Source: JBFLYH01 sp964630235
GTDB taxonomy: Bacteria > Oederibacteriota > JAAXVQ01 > JAUVAV01
DNA: 64,000 nucleotides
Reading direction: 5' to 3'
NCBI GenBank assembly: GCA_964630235.1
Contig: CAZVUO010000002.1
Span: 496,001 to 560,000, forward strand
The translations under genes and the position numbers were made by a program. Positions 17,498 through 25,387 of the stretch are shown here, piece after piece (within the stretch, counting starts at the first letter, position 1; each line of letters starts with the position of its first letter). The notes under the pieces are model-generated. The model had not been told where the DNA came from. It did not search any database and saw only the letters and a program-made list of their open reading frames with translations.

Positions 17498-17997
17498 CGC
17501 CCGTCCTCCCTTGTGTGCTTGTTTTCAGGTATTCCGGTTCTCTCCAAAATGGCCGGCAAGGACGCGCTCAGCAAAACCCGCAACTGCGCGGCCACCTGCC
17601 GGTAGACTGACAACGGCTGGCCGATGGGATCCAGCACGTCCACGTGTTCTTGCCCCCGGGCCAGCCTGCCGAGCGTCACGATCTTATCCGCGTGCGCGGG
17701 AAAGCGGCGTTCAAGCCAGTCGGCCTGCTCCCGGGTCATGGTCACGGCCAATGCGGCCTGGTCCAGCAGGTCTTCGGTCACGCGCCGCGAACGGTGGCGC
17801 GTCAGATCGGCGCCCAACTCCCGGGCCGCGAGAACCGCTTCCGGCGTGGCCGGCAGACCGTCCGGGGCCATGGTCCCGGCCGAACGCACCGTCAGCTGAG
17901 GGTGCGCATCCAGTAGGCCGCGCAATAACCCTTCGGCCATGGGACTGCGGCAGGAATTGCCAGTGCACACGAGAAGGACCAGCGGGGAGCTCGTCAT
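17494..17997 (-). CDS. Low-molecular-weight protein phosphatase (arginine/tyrosine phosphatase family)
   Basis: 167 aa. Active-site P-loop CTGNSCRS (C11, R17) at the N-terminus and the general-acid region LDPIGQPLSVY (Asp of DPIG). The CTGN(T/S)CRSPMAE form is that of the YwlE/arsenate-reductase-like branch, so protein-arginine phosphatase is as likely as Tyr phosphatase. It heads the chain before rpiB (ATGA overlap), an arrangement common in Gram-positive and candidate-phylum genomes. A ribosome-binding site (AAGGGAG) is formed by the end of the repeat array upstream. Confidence 0.88.
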   Translation of the reverse strand: MTSSPLVLLVCTGNSCRSPMAEGLLRGLLDAHPQLTVRSAGTMAPDGLPATPEAVLAARELGADLTRHRSRRVTEDLLDQAALAVTMTREQADWLERRFPAHADKIVTLGRLARGQEHVDVLDPIGQPLSVYRQVAAQLRVLLSASLPAILERTGIPENKHTREDGR

Positions 17998-18003
17998 GTC
18001 CTA

Positions 18004-18148
18004 AAGGACTCCCTTCGGCCGTCCCGACCGGCTGGATATCCAGGCGCCCGCGGCGCCGTGGAACTTCCTTCGGTCGCCCCGACCGGATAACTATGGGACT
18101 TCCTACGGTCGCCCCGACCGGATAACTAGGGGACTTCCTCCGGTCGCC
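18004..18148 (-). repeat. Short hairpin-bearing tandem repeat between the phosphatase and cyclase genes
   Basis: A 35-bp unit recurs at 18060-18094 and 18095-18129, with a partial unit at 18130-18148 and a divergent one near 18004-18037. Each full unit contains CGGTCGCCCCGACCG, a 6-bp stem, followed by GGATAACTA. On the minus strand the array forms the leader of the phosphatase gene, and its unit edges include GGAAG/GGGAG. Confidence 0.65.
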
Positions 18149-19678
18149 TTACGTCTTGAGAGACTTGACGCGAAAGACCGAGACTTTATCCCGCTTGCCT
18201 TTGACCACCAGCGGCGTCAGGCGCTCCGCGACCACCTGGGCGCTCACCAGCTGGTAGGTCTCCTCGGAAATCAGGATGCTGCCGCCCTCGGCCACGGATT
18301 CCAGCCGGGCCGCGAGATTCACCGAATCGCCGATAACGGTGTAATCCATTTTTTGCTTCGAGCCCATATTGCCCGAAACCACGTCGCCGGTATTGACGCC
18401 GATGCCGATGGTAACGGTTTTCTCGCCTGCGGTCCGCCGCCGCTCGTTCATCGCGTCCACGGCCGTCTGGATCTCAAGGGCGCTGCGCACCGCGCGCAGG
18501 GCATCGTCCTCCTTGGCCAGCGGAATACCATACACGGCCATGACGCAGTCGCCCACGAATTTGTCCAGCATGCCCCCGTTGCGCAGGATGATCTCGGTTT
18601 GCACCGACAGATAGCTGTTGATAATCGAGACGACGTCTTCGGGCTGCATGGTTTCGGACATGGCGGTGAACCCGCGGATGTCGGCGAACAGGATGGTGGC
18701 CCGTTTGCGGGCCCCGCCCAAGGCCATGCTGCCGGGGTTTCTCAAGACCTCCTCCATCACCTGGCTCGACACGTAGGTGGAGAAAGCCCCCTTGATCAGT
18801 TCTTTTTCCCGCAGGGAACTGGCCATTTCGTTAAAGGCCGCGGTCAGCTCTCCCAGTTCGTCCTTGCGGTTCACGCGCAGCTTCTGGTTGAGGTCGCCGG
18901 CCGCGATGGCCATCACGCCGCTCACCAGGTTCTTGATGGGCTGGGTGAGATACCGGGCCAGGATAATGGCGACCAACGCGCCCAGCAGCAGGGCCACGGC
19001 CGTGGCGATCAGAAGCTTCGCGGCCGCCTGCTGGACGGTCATCACCACCAGGAGTTCGGACATCGCCAGGTGCACAACGCCAATCTGCTTTCTCCCCTCC
19101 GGAAGATCCGGCCGGGCCACGTACACCGGCACCGCGATGTCGAACCGGTGGTCCCCTTTTTCGCCGATATAAGGCTGCACCAGGATCGCCTCGCCCGAAT
19201 AGGGTTTGACGTCCTTGGGCGGCTGGTACAGATTGCCGGTATTCTGGATGTTGTTATGGGCCACGATCCTGCCTTCGATGTCCACCATGGTGATTTCCAC
19301 TACGCCGGCGTTGCCCGTAACACGGGCCTGCGGATCCTGAACCTGCTCCCGGCCGGTAATGTCGTCCCACAGCGACCGGGCGACGTTCTCGAGCGTGATG
19401 GGCGCGAAGTCATTCACTTCCGGCGGCGGCATGGTCTCGTGGATCAAGGTGGCGCACACCAGGTCGTTCAACACCGCCTCGCCGGCGGACGAAGCCAGGC
19501 TGCGGGCGATGGTCACGCCGCGTTTGACGACTTCGTCCCGCAGGGAGCGCTCCTGCTGGCGGTAGGTCAGCCAGGTGGTCAGGGCCATGACCGTCCCGAT
19601 GGTCAAGATCATCAGGAACGTGAACTGCAGCATCAAGGGGATGCGCCCTTTGACCCGGGGGTTGGCGGAGACAGCCAT
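18149..19678 (-). CDS. Membrane class III adenylate cyclase with periplasmic sensor and HAMP
   Basis: 509 aa. Membrane segment about 16-36, a periplasmic CACHE-like sensor (about 45-215), second membrane segment about 221-241, HAMP (243-295), then a catalytic CYC domain. Metal aspartates D333 (LFADIRGFT) and D377 (DKFVGDCVM). K373 and the DYTVIGDSVNLAARLE segment fit adenine (not guanine) specificity. It would make cAMP in response to an outside signal. It starts one nucleotide after the HD-GYP gene ends, so co-transcribed. Its sensor region resembles that of the HD-GYP protein (TIARSLAS, EAILVQPY, IGVVHLAMS). Confidence 0.92.
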   Translation of the reverse strand: MAVSANPRVKGRIPLMLQFTFLMILTIGTVMALTTWLTYRQQERSLRDEVVKRGVTIARSLASSAGEAVLNDLVCATLIHETMPPPEVNDFAPITLENVARSLWDDITGREQVQDPQARVTGNAGVVEITMVDIEGRIVAHNNIQNTGNLYQPPKDVKPYSGEAILVQPYIGEKGDHRFDIAVPVYVARPDLPEGRKQIGVVHLAMSELLVVMTVQQAAAKLLIATAVALLLGALVAIILARYLTQPIKNLVSGVMAIAAGDLNQKLRVNRKDELGELTAAFNEMASSLREKELIKGAFSTYVSSQVMEEVLRNPGSMALGGARKRATILFADIRGFTAMSETMQPEDVVSIINSYLSVQTEIILRNGGMLDKFVGDCVMAVYGIPLAKEDDALRAVRSALEIQTAVDAMNERRRTAGEKTVTIGIGVNTGDVVSGNMGSKQKMDYTVIGDSVNLAARLESVAEGGSILISEETYQLVSAQVVAERLTPLVVKGKRDKVSVFRVKSLKT

Positions 19679-19679
19679 G

Positions 19680-20963
19680 CTACTGAATTCCTTTCTTCAG
19701 GGCCACGTGTTCGATGAATACATCCACGATTTCGGGATCGAACTGGGTGCCGGCGCCTTTTTTCAGTTCTTCAATGGCTTGCGAACGCGGCATGGCCGCG
19801 CGGTGCTTTTGGGCCGAGGTCATGGCGTCAAACGCGTCCGCCACGGACAGAATGCGCGCCCCCAGGGGAATGTCTTTGCCTTTCAGGCCCGCGGGGTACC
19901 CCGCGCCGTCGAACCGTTCATGGTGATGCAGCACCAGTTTGACGGTCCCCTTCAGGGCCTGGATCTGGTTCAGGATTTCCGCGGCCACCATCGGGTGTTC
20001 TTTGAGTTTCTTGTACTCCTGCTCGGTCAATTTGCCGGTGCTGTGCAGGATCGAATCCGGAACCGCGATGTGACCCAGGTTCTGCACCTGGGCGGCGAGG
20101 CGGATGTTCTCCACTTCTTCCGCGGCCAGCCCGATGGCCTGCGCCACGCTCGCGGCATATTCCGAAACCCGCTGGTCGTGCCCTCCGGCGAACTTGTCGC
20201 GCGATTCCAGGGTCTTGGCCATGGCGCGCAGCATGCCGATATACAGCTCCTTCAAGTGCTCGGTCATTTCGTTGAAGGCGTCGGCCACCAGGGTCAGTTC
20301 GTTCTGGCCCTTGAGATTGATTTTATAGTTTAAATTGCCCTCCCCGATCGCCTTGATCCCGTGCAGCAGGTCGTTCAGTGGCCGCATGGCCATGTTGATC
20401 AGGATGATCGAGACGAAGATGCCGATCAGGAGCAGCCCGGCCGCGATGGACATGGATTCACGGAACGTCTGGTTGACGTAACGGTCAATGGCCCGCTGCG
20501 ACATGCCCACGTGCACGGCCCCGATGCGGACGCCGTTGCGGAGGTTGATGGGAATGGAGATATCAATGATCGGCTCTTTTTTCTCATCCTGATAGGGCTG
20601 AATCAGGATTTCTTCGTTCGTCAGCGGCCGCAGGCCCGGCGGCTCCACATACGATTTGCCCACGTCCTCGATGCGGCTGTGGGCCAGAATCTGCATGCGG
20701 TCGTTCAAGGTCAGCGCGTACAGCACGCCGTCATTTTTCATGGTGCTGGTCACGAAGGTGGCCAGCGCCAGCTGGTCGTTTCCGATCAGGGAATCCGTGC
20801 TGACCGTGGCCAAATTTCTGGCGATCGTCGCGCCGCGGCGGGTCATCTCCCGCAACAGCACGTCACGCTCCTGGCGGGTAAAAAAAAAGGTTGAACCTAA
20901 TACAGTAATCGCGACCAGCGTGATGGTGATCAGAATAAACTGCAGCTTGATGCTGATCCGCAT
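19680..20963 (-). CDS. HD-GYP-like signalling protein with degenerate HD motif, sensor and HAMP
   Basis: 427 aa. Two membrane segments (about 9-28 and 172-190) flank a CACHE-like sensor; HAMP 192-243; HD-GYP region 250-420. The GYP part is intact (HHERFDGAGYP, 347-357; GARILSVADAFDAMTS), but the usual AxLLHDIGKI reads AQVQNLGHI: H and D of the metal dyad are Q294 and N295, and the Lys is H298. A c-di-GMP phosphodiesterase role is therefore doubtful; a binding or scaffolding role is an inference. GGAGG lies 5 nt before the ATG, just after a GGGTTC/GAACCC hairpin (20977-20996). Co-transcribed with the cyclase. Confidence 0.88.
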   Translation of the reverse strand: MRISIKLQFILITITLVAITVLGSTFFFTRQERDVLLREMTRRGATIARNLATVSTDSLIGNDQLALATFVTSTMKNDGVLYALTLNDRMQILAHSRIEDVGKSYVEPPGLRPLTNEEILIQPYQDEKKEPIIDISIPINLRNGVRIGAVHVGMSQRAIDRYVNQTFRESMSIAAGLLLIGIFVSIILINMAMRPLNDLLHGIKAIGEGNLNYKINLKGQNELTLVADAFNEMTEHLKELYIGMLRAMAKTLESRDKFAGGHDQRVSEYAASVAQAIGLAAEEVENIRLAAQVQNLGHIAVPDSILHSTGKLTEQEYKKLKEHPMVAAEILNQIQALKGTVKLVLHHHERFDGAGYPAGLKGKDIPLGARILSVADAFDAMTSAQKHRAAMPRSQAIEELKKGAGTQFDPEIVDVFIEHVALKKGIQ

Positions 20964-21302
20964 CCAGACCTCCGCCGGGTTCTTGGCTTGGAACCCCTGG
21001 GCGATTGCATGCCATCACTCTTGATAAGGAGTGCCCCTGGACTAAAGTCCGGGGCTCCCTCCCTGCGCAAATCAATCCCGCAATCCTCTTCTCCCGCGGA
21101 GGGATTGAAGCCCAGAGACCTGCGTAAAACCGCGCAAACACGCTTGATGAATGGGTGACATCCTGCAGCGCCTTGCAACGGCTTCTTGAGAGGTGACATA
21201 CGGGATTTAAGCGTTGCAGGAGATCAATTGAATCCTTATGCTCCGCGCGGCGAAAAAACTTTAAATTATAAACATATCCTTATAAAAAACCCCGTGGCGG
21301 TC

Positions 21303-21332
21303 AGTTTAGCAACTTAAACAAGCCATTGTCAA
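21303..21332 (-). promoter_or_regulatory. Sigma70-type promoter for the HD-GYP/cyclase operon
   Basis: On the minus strand: TTGACA, 18 nt, TAAACT. It lies about 340 nt before the start codon at 20963, implying a long leader. Consensus match only. Confidence 0.45.
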
Positions 21333-21354
21333 GAAAAAACCGGTCTGTTTCCGC

Positions 21355-21384
21355 TTGACAAAAAACAAAAAAATCCTTTAAAAT
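21355..21384 (+). promoter_or_regulatory. Sigma70-type promoter for the TolB/OmpA lipoprotein
   Basis: TTGACA (21355-21360), 18 nt, TAAAAT (21379-21384), about 77 nt before the start at 21461. It is back to back with the minus-strand promoter, the -35 boxes being only 22 bp apart. Confidence 0.6.
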
Positions 21385-21460
21385 CTTGATAAAATCCGCA
21401 AGGAGGCGAAACAGCAGCGGAGGCATTGGGAATGGCATTTTATAAAATTTCCGGAGCTAT

Positions 21461-23110
21461 TTGGCTAAATATATGACAATTTTCCTTTCTTTACGACGCC
21501 CATTTGGCCTTGTTCCCGCGTTGCTTGTGTTTTTAATATTTAGTTCCACCGGTTGTCAGAAATCCCCGTCGCGCGCAACCGCGCCACCGGTCCCAACAGT
21601 CCTTCCCTATTCAGACCAAATTCTTTACACGTCCGGCGGCCAACTGCATCTGACTTCCGTGGATGGCCAGCAGACCTCCAAGTATTACGGCGCCGGACGC
21701 AATCTCTGGTTCCCCATGGTTTCCCCGGATTTCGACCGGGTGGTTTTTTGGTCCACTTCCAATGGATCGTACGAATTGTGGGTTTATGTTTTCGCCGAGG
21801 AAAAACTCCAGCAACTGACATTCTTCAATCAGAAGCTTACCCAGGCTCACCTGCAAAACTTCAATCTGCATAACGCGCCCGCCTGGACACCGGACGGCAA
21901 GAGGATCATTTTCTCGCACGGCGCCAAGTTGTGGAGCGTGGACCCTCAGGGTTTCAATCTGGAAACCGTCCTGGCCGATGGCACGTTCTACGCGCCGGCC
22001 TTGTCTCCGGACGGAAAACTGCTGGCGTATGTCTCGGAACGCGATCAAGCCCGAAACCTTTATATCCGGCGCCTGAGCACCAATGAGGAATGGCCGGTAA
22101 CCGCCTTCCCTTTTACTCACCAGGCCGGCAGCCCCGCTTGGTCGCCGGACGGCAGCCTGCTGGCTTTCGCGCTGGCGGCCGGTGAACAGGTGGACATCTG
22201 GCTGGTCCGGCCGGACGGAGAACAATTGCGGCGGCTGACGCATGACGGATACAGCAATTCGCCTGCCTGGTCGCCGGACGGCCAGTCTGTGGCGTTCTCC
22301 TCGGGCCGGCAGGATCCGTACCGTTGGGAAATTTGGGTCATGAACCGCGATGGCGGCGGCCAATTCGCCGTCACCCGCAACGGCGGCTCTTCTCCGGTCT
22401 GGATCCGGATGCAGAAACCCGCCGTCCAGCCGGAAACGGCTCCCGCGCCAACCGCGGAAGAACGCCCCGCCGCGGTGACCGCCGCGCCGGTCAAAATCAA
22501 ACCGACGCCGGAATCTACTGCGCGGCCCACGCCGCGGCCCACGCCCAAACCCACCGCCAAACCCACGCCTAAACCCACGCCCAAACCCACACCCAAACCC
22601 ACGCCCAAACCCACGCCCAAACCCACCGCCCCGAAACCCGTTGCGGTCGTCACCCCCGCGGCCGTCTCCGAGGAAGAGGTGGAATATGAGGAATACGAGG
22701 AATATGAGGAATACGCCGATGAGGACGAAGCCGTCCTCCCCCAGGCGGAGTTAAAATCCGCCGCCGAAGGCAACCGCATCGTCTTTGCGCCGAAAATCGA
22801 GTTTTACTTCGCCAAAGATTTGATCAAGCCGGTCTCCCTGCCGACGTTGAAACAGCTGGCAGAGGAACTGGACGCCTATCCGGATGCTTCTCTGGTGGTC
22901 AAAGGCTATATGCGCGGTCCCGGGGTTTTGAAAAAAAGCCTGCCGATCCTAAAAACCCTGTCCCGGGCCAGGGCCAACAGCGTGCTCCGCCATTTAATTG
23001 TGAATGAAAAGATCCCGCAAATCAACGTCACGGCCCTGGGTGAGACCGACGCCTTACCCGAAGTCGCGCGCTCCAAGGATAAACCCCTGCTGATCGTCGA
23101 GATCAAGTAA
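21461..23110 (+). CDS. Lipoprotein with TolB-like propeller, Pro-Thr-Lys linker and OmpA-like domain
   Basis: 549 aa from TTG at 21461 (CGGAG 4 nt upstream); the ATG at 21473 is an alternative. The lipobox ends SSTGC (C32), so it is lipid-anchored. Residues 50-325 carry PD40/TolB-type repeats (APAWTPDGKRIIF, APALSPDGKLLAYVS, SPAWSPDGSLLAFA, SPAWSPDGQSVAFSS). Residues 325-395 are a PTPK linker, 400-425 an acidic EEYEEYEEY run, and 440-549 an OmpA-family domain (KIEFYFAKDLIKP; LSRARANSVLRHL). It thus combines in one chain what TolB and Pal do as two proteins. It is the only plus-strand gene of the window. Confidence 0.82.
   Translation: MAKYMTIFLSLRRPFGLVPALLVFLIFSSTGCQKSPSRATAPPVPTVLPYSDQILYTSGGQLHLTSVDGQQTSKYYGAGRNLWFPMVSPDFDRVVFWSTSNGSYELWVYVFAEEKLQQLTFFNQKLTQAHLQNFNLHNAPAWTPDGKRIIFSHGAKLWSVDPQGFNLETVLADGTFYAPALSPDGKLLAYVSERDQARNLYIRRLSTNEEWPVTAFPFTHQAGSPAWSPDGSLLAFALAAGEQVDIWLVRPDGEQLRRLTHDGYSNSPAWSPDGQSVAFSSGRQDPYRWEIWVMNRDGGGQFAVTRNGGSSPVWIRMQKPAVQPETAPAPTAEERPAAVTAAPVKIKPTPESTARPTPRPTPKPTAKPTPKPTPKPTPKPTPKPTPKPTAPKPVAVVTPAAVSEEEVEYEEYEEYEEYADEDEAVLPQAELKSAAEGNRIVFAPKIEFYFAKDLIKPVSLPTLKQLAEELDAYPDASLVVKGYMRGPGVLKKSLPILKTLSRARANSVLRHLIVNEKIPQINVTALGETDALPEVARSKDKPLLIVEIK
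22526..22628 (+). repeat. 12-bp coding repeat (PTPK linker)
   Basis: Tandem aaacccacgccc-type units encode the PTPK/PTAK linker of the lipoprotein; variable in length by slippage is likely. Confidence 0.8.
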
Positions 23111-23428
23111 CCCCCCACCTTCAGATGATTACCATGCATTGCGGTCATTGCGAGCCTCCAAAGGAGGCGAAGCGATCTCGGTATTTTTTTTAGGTGCTAT
23201 GGAGCCCCCCGGCGACTGAAAGAAGTCCCTTGGGGGGACCGAAGGGCTCCCACAGGGATACCAACTTCAACCCTCGCGACCCCCTCTTGGCGACATCCCC
23301 GGAGCAGCGATTCCGCATTCACCCCCGAGCAAGCTCGGGGTGCCCTGCGGAGGGGATGGAGTGCTTCGGCATCCCACGACCAGTTCAGGACTGCTCGCAA
23401 TGAAAAGAAGAAGAAGGAAAGGCGAGGG
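23111..23428. other. 318-nt convergent intergenic region with repeats
   Basis: Contains GCCTCC-aaa-GGAGGC (23154-23168) followed after about 15 nt by eight T residues, a possible terminator for the plus-strand lipoprotein. The flanking gcggtcattgcgag/gcgaagcgatctcgg text resembles a dispersed repeat seen in many bacterial genomes (from memory). Then comes a copy of the interspersed repeat (next entry) up to 23358. No gene seen. Confidence 0.55.
23196..23358. repeat. Interspersed intergenic repeat, copy 1
   Basis: Shares a core of about 95 bp with copies at 26.3 kb and 51.8 kb: ccaacttcaaccctcgc, taccccctcttggcgacatc, cccggagcagcaattccgca, and a palindromic CCCCGAGC-aa-GCTCGGGG (23323-23340) followed by tgccc(t/c)gcggagggg. 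It also shares the leading atggagccccccgg with copy 3. Confidence 0.8.
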
Positions 23429-25387
23429 CTACCAGTTGGTGGGCATGGCCTTGCGCGCCTTGTCTTTCTCCGCGCATTCGGTCTTCAAGGCCTGCAGTTT
23501 CGGGAAAAGCTTTTCGGCGAAAGCGACCGTGGTGGCGTAGTCTTCGCTGCGCAGCAACAACTTGACCTTTCCGAGTTCCTGCTTTAACTCCCCTACCTGC
23601 CGCGGGAAATACTTCTCGCCATTCAGATTGTCAATGTCCAGCATCAGTTTCACGGCCCGGCCGTAGGCCCCGCGGGCGCGCTTGCGCAGGCGCTGGGTGC
23701 GCGCATCCACGGGAGCAGCGGCCGCTTCCAGCGCGGCCGCCGTGGGAGCGGCGGCGGGTTCAGAAGCACGGCCCGCTGCCGGCGTGGGCGCGGGGGCGGG
23801 TTTTTCCTCGGACGCTTCAGCCTTCTCCCGCCGGCTGGCGCGCAGGGGCAGCCTTTCGGCGTCGCGCAGGATGGCCCGGGAAAGCACCTGGACGCGTTCG
23901 CTCTCGCCCGCCTCCATGCTCTCCTCGGCCTGGGCGAGCTGCCGCTGCAAAACCACCAGATCGCTTTCGAAATACTCGCGGACCCGGCGGTTCTTTCGCG
24001 CCGCGCCCAGCGCCGCGCGCGCCTGCTGCAAGCTCAGTACCGCCTGCCGTTGCGCGCCGCGCCGGGCGGTCAGGGCCGCTTCCCGTTCCTTGCGTTCCTG
24101 CTGTTGTTTCTGCTGCTCGGACAGTTCCGCGAGTTTTCCCTGCGCGGCGTTGAGCAGCAGCCCGGCCTGGCTGTTGCGGGGATCCAGCGTCATGGCTTTG
24201 CGGTACTCCGCCGCGGCGCTGATGAAATTTCCTTCCTTTTCAAATTCCAGCCCCTGGTCAATGTGCATCCTGACTTCCGCCTGCCGCTTCAGCGTCTCGT
24301 TCAGCGCCACGATCTTCTGGCGCAGCTTCGCGTCATCCGGCACCAGCTCCGCGGCTTCCTCCCAGGCCTGCAAGGCCGCCTGGTCGTCGCCTTCCCGGCG
24401 GTACGCCTCGCCGTCTTCGATCAGGCGGTTGGCCACTATGCGGGCGTCATCCTCCATGCCTTCGACCGCGCCGAAGGTCAGGCTGAGGTTCAGCAGGTGC
24501 GTGACACCGGTCTCGCTGAATCCTCCCAGCGGGATGGCCAGCGCGTATTCCAGCGCCGCGGACCACGCAGGCTGGGGCAGACGCAGGGAAAAACCCACCG
24601 TGGCTTCGGAAAGCTCGTGATCGCCCACAGCCAGACCGACCCTGCTGGCGATGATGCCCCGCATCCACCAGGCTTCCCCTCCCAGAGAGAGGCGGTAATG
24701 GCCGGAACGCCAAAGCGCCTCGACGCTGGCCAGATAATCTTCCAGCCGCCAGCCGGCGCCGGCGCGGGCCTGGAACGGCACGCGGGAGGCGGCGCCGGAC
24801 AGCGACACGTTCGGCTGGGTCAGGTTGGCCAGCGATAGGCCCGCGGTGAGATCATCCGTGAGATAGACCAGTCCACCCACATCCGCGGTGACGGCCAAGG
24901 CCGAGGTCCGGCCGGCGAAAAAGGGGTTGGTGGCGACCGCTTCGGGGTCCAGATAGTGCTGCTGCAGAACCTTGAGCACCGCGCCGACCATATAGCTATC
25001 GTTCTCGTCCAGGGCCAGGCCATACCCGATGGTCCAGAGATCTTCCTGATACAACCCTTGCAGTGAACGCTGGAACCAGGAACCGCCCACTGACCCGTAA
25101 TCTCCTAGGGGCTGGATGTACGCCAAGCGGCCTTCGGAGAGCAGCCCGTCATCCAGCCCGGTGAGCAACCGTCCATAGCTCAATCCGGCCGTGGGAAGCA
25201 AAAGCTGGGCTATACCGGCCGGATTTGAAAACAGCGCGTCCGTGTCATCGGCGATGGCGCAGAACGCGCCGGCCATGCCGGCCGAGCGGGCGCCTGGTTT
25301 CTCTAGTTCGAAGGCCGCGGCTGCCGGCTGAACCGCCCAGGCTGCCGCCAACAATCCCAGTGCAAGGCCCCGCGCTACAGGTCTCAT
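23429..25387 (-). CDS. PorV/PorQ-like outer-membrane barrel fused to TPR and coiled-coil region
   Basis: 652 aa. Signal peptide 1-24. Residues 25-325 are a PorV/PorQ (UPF0164-like) barrel: GARSAGMAGAFCAIADDTDA and FSNPAGIAQL are the family's N-terminal signature. Residues 330-430 are TPR-like (GEAYRREGDDQAALQAWEEA, ISAAAEYRKAMTLDPRNSQA), then a long charged coiled coil (QQKQQQERKEREAAL...), a Pro/Ala linker (about 530-575) and a helical C-terminus. PorV family members act as T9SS outer-membrane shuttles that bind the CTD; here a periplasmic tail is added. Coupled (ATGA) to the CTD protein just upstream, so barrel and cargo are made together. Confidence 0.82.
   Translation of the reverse strand: MRPVARGLALGLLAAAWAVQPAAAAFELEKPGARSAGMAGAFCAIADDTDALFSNPAGIAQLLLPTAGLSYGRLLTGLDDGLLSEGRLAYIQPLGDYGSVGGSWFQRSLQGLYQEDLWTIGYGLALDENDSYMVGAVLKVLQQHYLDPEAVATNPFFAGRTSALAVTADVGGLVYLTDDLTAGLSLANLTQPNVSLSGAASRVPFQARAGAGWRLEDYLASVEALWRSGHYRLSLGGEAWWMRGIIASRVGLAVGDHELSEATVGFSLRLPQPAWSAALEYALAIPLGGFSETGVTHLLNLSLTFGAVEGMEDDARIVANRLIEDGEAYRREGDDQAALQAWEEAAELVPDDAKLRQKIVALNETLKRQAEVRMHIDQGLEFEKEGNFISAAAEYRKAMTLDPRNSQAGLLLNAAQGKLAELSEQQKQQQERKEREAALTARRGAQRQAVLSLQQARAALGAARKNRRVREYFESDLVVLQRQLAQAEESMEAGESERVQVLSRAILRDAERLPLRASRREKAEASEEKPAPAPTPAAGRASEPAAAPTAAALEAAAAPVDARTQRLRKRARGAYGRAVKLMLDIDNLNGEKYFPRQVGELKQELGKVKLLLRSEDYATTVAFAEKLFPKLQALKTECAEKDKARKAMPTNW

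Larger units (their letters stand above)
20964..21460. other. 497-nt divergent intergenic region
   Basis: Holds facing promoters (separate entries), an A/T-rich centre, and nearer the minus-strand gene several GC-rich inverted segments: GGACT/AGTCC (21039-21050), TCAATCCC (21072-21079) pairing with GGGATTGA (21101-21108), and the GGGTTC/GAACCC hairpin. Parts (aaagtccgggg, cccgcggaggg) resemble the interspersed repeat found at 23.2, 26.3 and 51.8 kb. No coding potential or tRNA seen. Confidence 0.6.

Noticed and set aside
20964..21240. Possible riboswitch (c-di-GMP type) before the HD-GYP gene
   Set aside because: Leader is long and structured, but I could not find the conserved GEMM core or any other class signature.
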